18,161 nt of DNA from Planctomycetota bacterium. Lineage in GTDB: Bacteria > Planctomycetota > Brocadiia > JAJRTI01. How positions within the stretch are numbered: position 1 is the first letter of the stretch; each line of letters starts with the position of its first letter. Below are positions 13,667-18,161 of the stretch, piece after piece. The notes beneath the pieces were generated by a model. The model did no database searches and was not told the DNA's origin. It worked only from the letters and a program-made list of their open reading frames with translations. The stretch is from positions 1 to 18,161 of the forward strand of contig JAJRTI010000210.1 in assembly GCA_024278415.1 (NCBI GenBank), written 5' to 3'. Position numbers and translations under genes: made by a program.

Positions 13667-14491
13667 ATGTTCCTCAACCACTGCCACGTTTTCCCGCACG
13701 GGGCCTTTCCCGACGACCCGGAACTCGGCACGCTACCCGAACTCGACCGCTTCATGCGGGAAATGGGCATCGACAGGGCGATTGCATTCGCGCCATTCTG
13801 GGGTCCCAAGACCAAGGAATGTCTCGCCGGCGAGCCGTACAACGACTGGCTCGTGCGCCACATCGAGAACTACCCCCACATCCTCGGAGCCGCGTCCATC
13901 AACCCCGCTGATCCGAATGCGGCTCGGGACGCGGAGAAGTATGTCGGCTTGGGCTGCGTTGGGATCAAGACCCATCCTCCAGTCATGGGCTTTCGCATTG
14001 ACGACTCGGCTTGCGACGACTTCTACGCGGCCGCGCAGGAACTCGGGGTGTACGTGCTCTACCACACAGGCGTGCATGGCGGACGTCTCTCCGACTATTG
14101 CCCTATCCTCATCGACAACGTGCTCGCCAAGTTCCCAAATCTGAAAGTCATCATCGAGCACATGGGCGCGTCGTCTGGCATCGGCCGCGGCTTCTTCGAC
14201 GAGGCCATGGCCGTGATTCATAATCACGGCGCGCGGTGGAAGCAAGGCGGGGCTTACGCCGGCCTGACCGGTCTCGCCGCGCCCCAACACCGCCAACTCG
14301 TGGCCGATGCCATTCAAGAAGCCACATGCAAGCGCGCGATCTTCGGCCTCGATTGGCCCCACATGCAGGGCCACGCGAAGGCCATCATTCGCTACGAATC
14401 CGAACGCTCTGTCATCCGCTCCCTGGGTTTGACTCAGGAGCAAGAAGACGACATCTTTGGCAACACATTAGCAGAACTCACTGCTCTCTAA
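13667..14491 (+). CDS. metal-dependent amidohydrolase (amidohydrolase 2 family)
   Basis: The 274-residue TIM-barrel product resembles the PF04909 group of hydrolases and decarboxylases. The N-terminal HCH (His5, His7) is the usual H-x-H metal pair. KTHP (about 101-104), LYHTG (His133), IEHMG (His165) and FGLDWPH (Asp229) supply the rest of a typical active site. Members hydrolyse lactones or amides or decarboxylate ring acids, and the substrate here is not readable. The gene starts 15 bases after the methyltransferase gene and ends 22 bases before the second isomerase gene, so the three form a probable operon. An ATG at 13662 is out of frame. The chosen ATG places HCH at the expected distance from the N-terminus. 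No clear Shine-Dalgarno is present. Confidence 0.86.
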   Translation: MFLNHCHVFPHGAFPDDPELGTLPELDRFMREMGIDRAIAFAPFWGPKTKECLAGEPYNDWLVRHIENYPHILGAASINPADPNAARDAEKYVGLGCVGIKTHPPVMGFRIDDSACDDFYAAAQELGVYVLYHTGVHGGRLSDYCPILIDNVLAKFPNLKVIIEHMGASSGIGRGFFDEAMAVIHNHGARWKQGGAYAGLTGLAAPQHRQLVADAIQEATCKRAIFGLDWPHMQGHAKAIIRYESERSVIRSLGLTQEQEDDIFGNTLAELTAL

Positions 14492-14500
14492 CCCCTCCAC

Positions 14501-14506
14501 CAGGAG
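14501..14506 (+). promoter_or_regulatory. Shine-Dalgarno of the second isomerase-like gene
   Basis: CAGGAG lies 7 bases before the ATG at 14514 and settles the start choice. Confidence 0.7.
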
Positions 14507-14513
14507 CCATCGC

Positions 14514-15308
14514 ATGAAACCCGGCATCACGCAAATCTGTTTTCCCAAGGACAAGCCGCTCAAGGAAATTGTTGAGTTCAGCAAGGACGCCGGCTACGAA
14601 GGCCTCGAAGGCCGTATGACCGACGATGGCGACATCGGCATGAACAAGTCCGACGCGGACCTCAAGGCCGTGCGCCAGATGTGCGACGACGTGGGCATCG
14701 AGTTGACGAGCATGGTCGCGGGCGCCTCGGACCAAGGCAGCTTCACCAGCCTCGACGCGGTCCAGCGCGCGCGCAAGCTGGAAGTCGTCGGGCGCATGCT
14801 CGAAGTCTGCGCGGTCATGCGCGTGCCGCACTGCCTCATCACGCTCGGCGCAGTGACCGAGGACATCCCCTACGACGCGGCGTACGAGAACGCGCTTGCA
14901 TGCTGCCGGCGCTTGGCCATCACCGCGGAGAAGACCCAGGTGCATGCGTGCATCGAGTACGTGTGGGGCAAGTTCCTCGTGAGCCCGATCGAGATGCGCC
15001 AGTTCCTCGACCAAGTCGCCAGCCCGTACATCAACTTCTATATGGACCCGGGGAACATGATGATCCACGGCTTCGCGGAGCAATGGATTCGCATCATCGG
15101 CGACCGCGTGAAGAAGCTCCACCTCAAGGACTTCGTGCGCAAGACCTACACGTTCGTGCAACTTGGAGAGGGCGACGCGAACTGGCCGCTCATCATGCAA
15201 GCCCTCCGCGATGTGGGCTACGACGACTACGCCATCTCCGAGGTCGGCGGCGACGAGGCGAAGATGCGCGAAACCGCGGAGATCATGAAGAGGATACTGG
15301 CGATGTAA
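14514..15308 (+). CDS. sugar phosphate isomerase/epimerase-like TIM barrel (AP_endonuc_2 family)
   Basis: The 264-residue product is a second xylose-isomerase-like TIM barrel, the same length as the one at 11079 but divergent from it. GYEGLEGR (about 27-34) opens the barrel. Putative metal ligands are Glu148 (CIEYVWGKF), Asp178 (YMDPGN), His203 (KLHLKDF) and Glu243 (SEVGGD). The position that is usually His in the D-x-x-H motif is Asn181 here, which may change metal binding or mark a subfamily. TFVQLGEGDANWPLIMQAL is the usual late strand and helix. The gene is the last of the tight methyltransferase-amidohydrolase-isomerase group. Sugar or polyol isomerisation feeding a one-carbon step is an inference only. 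No obvious terminator follows. Confidence 0.86.
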   Translation: MKPGITQICFPKDKPLKEIVEFSKDAGYEGLEGRMTDDGDIGMNKSDADLKAVRQMCDDVGIELTSMVAGASDQGSFTSLDAVQRARKLEVVGRMLEVCAVMRVPHCLITLGAVTEDIPYDAAYENALACCRRLAITAEKTQVHACIEYVWGKFLVSPIEMRQFLDQVASPYINFYMDPGNMMIHGFAEQWIRIIGDRVKKLHLKDFVRKTYTFVQLGEGDANWPLIMQALRDVGYDDYAISEVGGDEAKMRETAEIMKRILAM

Positions 15309-15383
15309 GGCGCTTGGTCGATCCTTGCCAGTGAGGGGCACATGTCTTCGCAAGGACTTCTGCGTTAGGCGCACGGCTCCTGG

Positions 15384-15389
15384 TATAAT
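15384..15389 (+). promoter_or_regulatory. extended -10 promoter element
   Basis: TATAAT is preceded by TGG, giving a consensus TGnTATAAT. The -35 is weak (CTGCGT region, about 18 bases upstream). It would drive the decayed ATPase fragment and the AlbA_2 gene. The rest of 15309-15424 shows nothing else. Confidence 0.5.
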
Positions 15390-15431
15390 GCGGACTGTGT
15401 TAGAGTCGGCCATGTACCTCCCTCAAATGGA

Positions 15432-15683
15432 CGCGGGCGTGAAGCGCAGGTCCGAGAGGATAACCGACGGCGCCAGATCGTCATCGTCACCCACAACCCA
15501 AACATCGTTGTCAACGGCGATGCCAAACTGGTGCATGTGTTCCGTTTTCGCCGCGGACAATGCCGCGTTGTTGAACGCGGCGCGCGGCAGGAACAGGCCG
15601 CGCGCAAAGATGTCCGCCGCGTGATCGGGAGGCGGCCGCGAAGCCTTCAGCCGCTGCTGGGCTCGGTTGGGCAAGGAGGTGTA
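15432..15683 (+). pseudogene. decayed 3' end of an AAA/SMC-like ATPase
   Basis: The frame through 15486 translates RRRQIVIVTHNPNIVVNGDAKLVHV. Its VTHNPNIVVNGDA core is the H-loop region near the C-terminus of SMC-like AAA ATPases. About 40 codons later the frame reads RKDVRRVI, then a one-base shift near 15630 is needed to continue as GGREAFSRCWARLGKEV and the TAA at 15681-15683, which looks like that family's normal C-terminus. No Walker A region or start is present upstream, where second-isomerase-gene and promoter-like sequence are found instead. So this is a 3' remnant of roughly 80 codons with a frameshift. Its stop lies 2 bases before the next gene, as in an original two-gene operon. 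The left boundary is approximate. Confidence 0.7.
15672..15680 (+). promoter_or_regulatory. strong Shine-Dalgarno of the AlbA_2 gene
   Basis: AAGGAGGTG sits just 5 bases before the ATG at 15686, overlapping the last codons of the ATPase remnant. It is the strongest ribosome-binding site in the window. Confidence 0.75.
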
Positions 15684-15685
15684 AT

Positions 15686-16948
15686 ATGTTTGCTACACGC
15701 AGTGAATTGCTCGAAAAGATTCGCCTCGGCGAAGATAGCTACCTTGAACTCAAAGAAGTGCGCTTCGCTGGCGGCAGAGCGCGCGGCCCGACACAGGACG
15801 AACTCGCTGACGAACTGGCCGCCTTCGCTAACAGTCATGGCGGTGTGCTCGTGCTCGGGGTGAGCGACAAAACACGCGAGGTGCTCGGCATCCCTATTGA
15901 TCGCCTGGATGCCGTCGAGGCGCTGGCGAGGCAAGCGTGCGAGGATTCAGTCAAACCACCGCTGGCGCCGGTCATCGAGCGCCTAGCCCTGCCGGACGCT
16001 GCAGGGGCTGAAGCGTCCGTGATCCGCATTGAGCTGGCCCGCAGCCTGTTCGTGCATCAAAGTCCGAGCGGATATCTTCATCGCGTCGGCTCGTCGAAAC
16101 GACCGATTCCGCCGGATCACCTGGCGCGTCTGTTTCAGCACCGCAGCCAGGCGCGGCTAATACGCTTCGACGAAAGCCCCGTCCCGCAGGCGCAACTTGG
16201 CGACCTGGACGAGCCATCATGGCGCCGCTTTGGTCCGCCTGACGCAGATGAACCGGCGGAAACCCTGCTCCAGAAGTTGGCGATGGCCGCCCAGGACGAG
16301 CAAGGAGTGTGGCGACCGACGGTCGCGGGCATTCTGATGGCATGTCGATATCCGGAGCGTTTCCTGCCCGGCGCGTTCATTCAAGCGGTGGCCTATGAGG
16401 GCGCCACCGTCACCCCCGAAGATGAAGCCCCTTACCAACACGATGCGCAGGACATCACCGGGCCGCTCGACGCTCAAATCCTCGCCGCCTGCGATTTCGT
16501 GCGCAAGAACATGCGTGTCGCCGCGCGCAAGAACTTGAAAGGCGGACGTGAGGACCTTCCCCAATATGACATGCTGGCTGTATTCGAAGCTGTCACCAAC
16601 GCCGTCGCCCACCGCGACTATTCGATGGCGGGCAGCAAAGTGCGCCTCCGCATGTTCGACGATCGCCTAGAAATGTACTCGCCCGGCATGCTTCCGAACA
16701 CCATGACGACGGACAGCTTGCCCTATCGGCAGGTCTCGCGCAACGAAGCCGTCACAAGCTTGCTCGCCCGTTCGCCGCTCGACAGGGGCGAACTGGCTGC
16801 CCACCGTAGCCACATCATGGACAAGCGCGGCGAAGGCGTCCCCATCATCCTGGAGCGTAGCGAAGCCTTGTCCGGCAGGCGGCCCGAATATCGCATGATC
16901 GATGAGAGCGAGCTGCAGATCATCATGTGGGGGGCAAACTTCGAGTAG
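15686..16948 (+). CDS. AlbA_2 (Schlafen-like) domain protein with GHKL-type ATPase domain
   Basis: The 420-residue product fits the COG2865-type putative transcriptional regulator or RecG-like group. An N-terminal AlbA_2 domain (about residues 8-150) shows ESELKEV-like YLELKEVRF (19-27), then ADELAAFANSHGGVLVLGVSD (41-61), the usual core. The C-terminal part has the HATPase_c_4 box: E-x3-N-x3-HRDY at Glu301, Asn305 and 309-312, then RLRMFDDRLEMYSPG. Members occur in defence islands and as regulators, and nucleic-acid binding and ATP binding are expected. It directly follows an ATPase remnant, suggesting that the original module was a two-gene ATPase plus AlbA_2 pair that has lost its partner. 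The gene itself appears intact. Confidence 0.87.
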   Translation: MFATRSELLEKIRLGEDSYLELKEVRFAGGRARGPTQDELADELAAFANSHGGVLVLGVSDKTREVLGIPIDRLDAVEALARQACEDSVKPPLAPVIERLALPDAAGAEASVIRIELARSLFVHQSPSGYLHRVGSSKRPIPPDHLARLFQHRSQARLIRFDESPVPQAQLGDLDEPSWRRFGPPDADEPAETLLQKLAMAAQDEQGVWRPTVAGILMACRYPERFLPGAFIQAVAYEGATVTPEDEAPYQHDAQDITGPLDAQILAACDFVRKNMRVAARKNLKGGREDLPQYDMLAVFEAVTNAVAHRDYSMAGSKVRLRMFDDRLEMYSPGMLPNTMTTDSLPYRQVSRNEAVTSLLARSPLDRGELAAHRSHIMDKRGEGVPIILERSEALSGRRPEYRMIDESELQIIMWGANFE

Positions 16949-17014
16949 GACGTTCCGAGAGCAACTGAGCCGAAGGAATCCCGTAGCAATCGTCAAGAAT
17001 GCCCATCCGCACCT

Positions 17015-17073
17015 GTTCGGAGTCCCGCCTCTAGGCGGTCCGAACTCCGCTACCCCAGACCGCCTCAAGGCGG
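17015..17073 (+). repeat. REP-like hairpin pair between convergent genes
   Basis: GTTCGGA/TCCGAAC (17015-17021 with 17039-17045) encloses CCGCC-TCTA-GGCGG (17025-17038). A second hairpin, CCGCC-TCAA-GGCGG, follows at 17060-17073. They lie between the AlbA_2 gene and the oppositely oriented helicase gene, where they could also serve as a bidirectional terminator. No T run follows either stem. Confidence 0.75.
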
Positions 17074-17141
17074 GCCTCCAAACGACCTCGCCGCGGCCTA
17101 GAACGGGTCATTAGGGGTTGGCATTCGTCGTACGCCGTTGG

Positions 17142-18161
17142 TCACTTCTTCTTCTTCGACTTCGCTTGGCTCAAGCCCTTGAGCTTTGGCTTGGCGCTGG
17201 AGCCCGTAGTCTTCTTGGGGGTCGTCCTAGATGCGTTACCCCCGCCGCCAGCAGGCCTGCGGCGCGCGGGAGCAGCGCCAGCCGCGGGCGATGTGCGACG
17301 TTTGCGCTTCGGCCGCTTCTCCAAAGGCGCAGGCCGCGGTGCGGCCTTCCCTTCAAGGTCGTCCCCGCGCTCCAGCATGGACCGCATCGCGGCAAGGTAG
17401 CTCTTCTTGCTATCCGCGTCCGCCGGCTCCCTGTCCGTGCACGACTGCCGGTTCATCAAGCCCTCGGGGATCTCTTCGAGGAACCTGGACGGCTCGGGCT
17501 GAATGGGGTGTCCAAACTTCATGCGCTCCGCGACATGGGTCAGCGTCAGCTCCTTCTGTGCGCGCGTGATGCCCACATAGCAGAGCCGGCGCTCTTCGTC
17601 AATCGTGTCCACCTCGTCCGTGAGGGACCTCTTGTGAGGCAGAAGGCCCTCTTCCATGCCAACCAGGAACACAAAGGGGAACTCCAAGCCCTTGGCGCTG
17701 TGCAATGACATGAGCTTCACGCCGCGCGAGTTCTCCACGTCGTCGTCGTCGTACTGTTCCTGTGTCGCCAAGTCGTCGAGGAAGTTCTGTAGCGAATTCT
17801 CCGTTGGCTTGCGCTCATATTCTGCCAATGCGGAGACGATCTCGCGCACGTTGTCGATGCGGTTCATGGCCTCGTTCGCGTCGTCGCTCGTGCGCGTGAG
17901 TTCGTCCTCATACTCGATCTCTTCGAGAAGCTTGCGTGCAGGGACCGATAGTTTCATGGGCGCGAACGCGTTCCGGTATCGCTCCAACAAATCGAGGAAC
18001 GCGGCGCACGCCTCCTGGGCCTTGGTATTGACCGGCAATTCGTCCGCCCGCGCGAGCGCCTCCTGCATGGTGATCTTGTGCTGGACACTGAAGTCCGAGA
18101 GCGCCTGAACCGTGGCCTTGCTGATGCCCCGCGCGGGCATGTTGATGATCCGGCGCAGCGA
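17142..18161 (-). CDS. UvrD/PcrA/Rep-type DNA helicase, C-terminal part, N-terminus cut by window edge
   Basis: This is a superfamily 1A 3'-5' DNA helicase. The minus-strand frame is open to the last base, and 339 residues are visible, so the Walker A and domain 1A lie outside the window. The visible part opens with SLRRIINMPARGISKATVQ, the typical RIIN-PARGIG segment of domain 2B. Motif V reads VKLMSLHSAKGLEFPFVFLVG, and motif VI reads EERRLCYVGITRAQKEL. A Lys/Pro/Ala-rich low-complexity tail ends in SKKKK, comparable to the basic tails that tether PcrA/UvrD to RNA polymerase or DNA. Family members act in repair, replication restart and transcription-coupled repair. It converges on the AlbA_2 gene. 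Confidence 0.93.
   Translation of the reverse strand, partial: SLRRIINMPARGISKATVQALSDFSVQHKITMQEALARADELPVNTKAQEACAAFLDLLERYRNAFAPMKLSVPARKLLEEIEYEDELTRTSDDANEAMNRIDNVREIVSALAEYERKPTENSLQNFLDDLATQEQYDDDDVENSRGVKLMSLHSAKGLEFPFVFLVGMEEGLLPHKRSLTDEVDTIDEERRLCYVGITRAQKELTLTHVAERMKFGHPIQPEPSRFLEEIPEGLMNRQSCTDREPADADSKKSYLAAMRSMLERGDDLEGKAAPRPAPLEKRPKRKRRTSPAAGAAPARRRPAGGGGNASRTTPKKTTGSSAKPKLKGLSQAKSKKKK

Noticed and set aside
15325..15624. A 99-residue gene upstream of the AlbA_2 gene
   Set aside because: Another frame of the same DNA matches a decayed ATPase tail. This frame has no ribosome-binding site and no recognisable content.

Overview
The window is about 18 kb of GC-rich bacterial DNA with no rRNA or tRNA that I could find. 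Several features point to a planctomycete/Verrucomicrobia-like lineage or a neighbouring candidate phylum: a Na+-translocating NADH:quinone oxidoreductase (NQR) operon, a secreted HEAT-repeat protein with RWxxW unit ends, several TIM-barrel sugar isomerase/amidohydrolase genes, and many REP-like palindromes. This placement is inference from gene style, with no marker gene to confirm it. All genes are on the + strand except a UvrD/Rep-type helicase that enters from the right edge.

Region 1 (1-3978) is nqrB (5' cut by the window edge), nqrC, nqrD, nqrE and nqrF in canonical order. The FMN-attachment threonines of NqrB and NqrC, the four NqrD/NqrE membrane cysteines, and the NqrF 2Fe-2S, FAD and NADH motifs are all visible. 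The subunits are compact compared with Vibrio. Region 2 (3985-6107) holds an unrecognised conserved-looking gene followed by a sigma70-like promoter and a secreted protein built of 91-residue HEAT units.

Region 3 (6115-15308) looks like a corrinoid/one-carbon-linked catabolic locus. It contains a small unknown protein, a GlmL/MutL-family ASKHA ATPase, a large unknown protein with a KOW-like segment, an FAD-dependent oxidoreductase, a sugar-phosphate-isomerase-like protein, a pterin-binding (AcsE/MtrH-like) methyltransferase carrying a one-base frameshift, an amidohydrolase and a second isomerase-like protein. The three genes from 12852 to 15308 are tightly packed. No corrinoid-binding protein lies inside the window, so the substrate is unknown.

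Region 4 (15309-16948) has a decayed 3' end of an AAA/SMC-like ATPase, directly followed by an intact AlbA_2 (Schlafen-like) plus GHKL-type ATPase protein. This resembles a remnant of a defence or mobile module. Region 5 (17142-18161, minus strand) is the C-terminal part of a UvrD/PcrA-like helicase.

The non-coding DNA is unusually structured. Heptanucleotide tandem repeats of at least three different sequences sit just upstream of four start codons that lack a Shine-Dalgarno sequence (nqrC, nqrF, the GlmL-like gene and its neighbour). In nqrE-nqrF two such arrays face each other as an inverted pair. REP/BIME-like palindromes occupy 9511-9579, 10818-10887, most of 11912-12744, 17015-17073, and even the 3' end of the gene at 3985. 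The 978-base gap at 11874-12851 is almost entirely nested palindromes, including a ~300 bp inverted composite and a three-armed cruciform-like unit between 39-base direct repeats.
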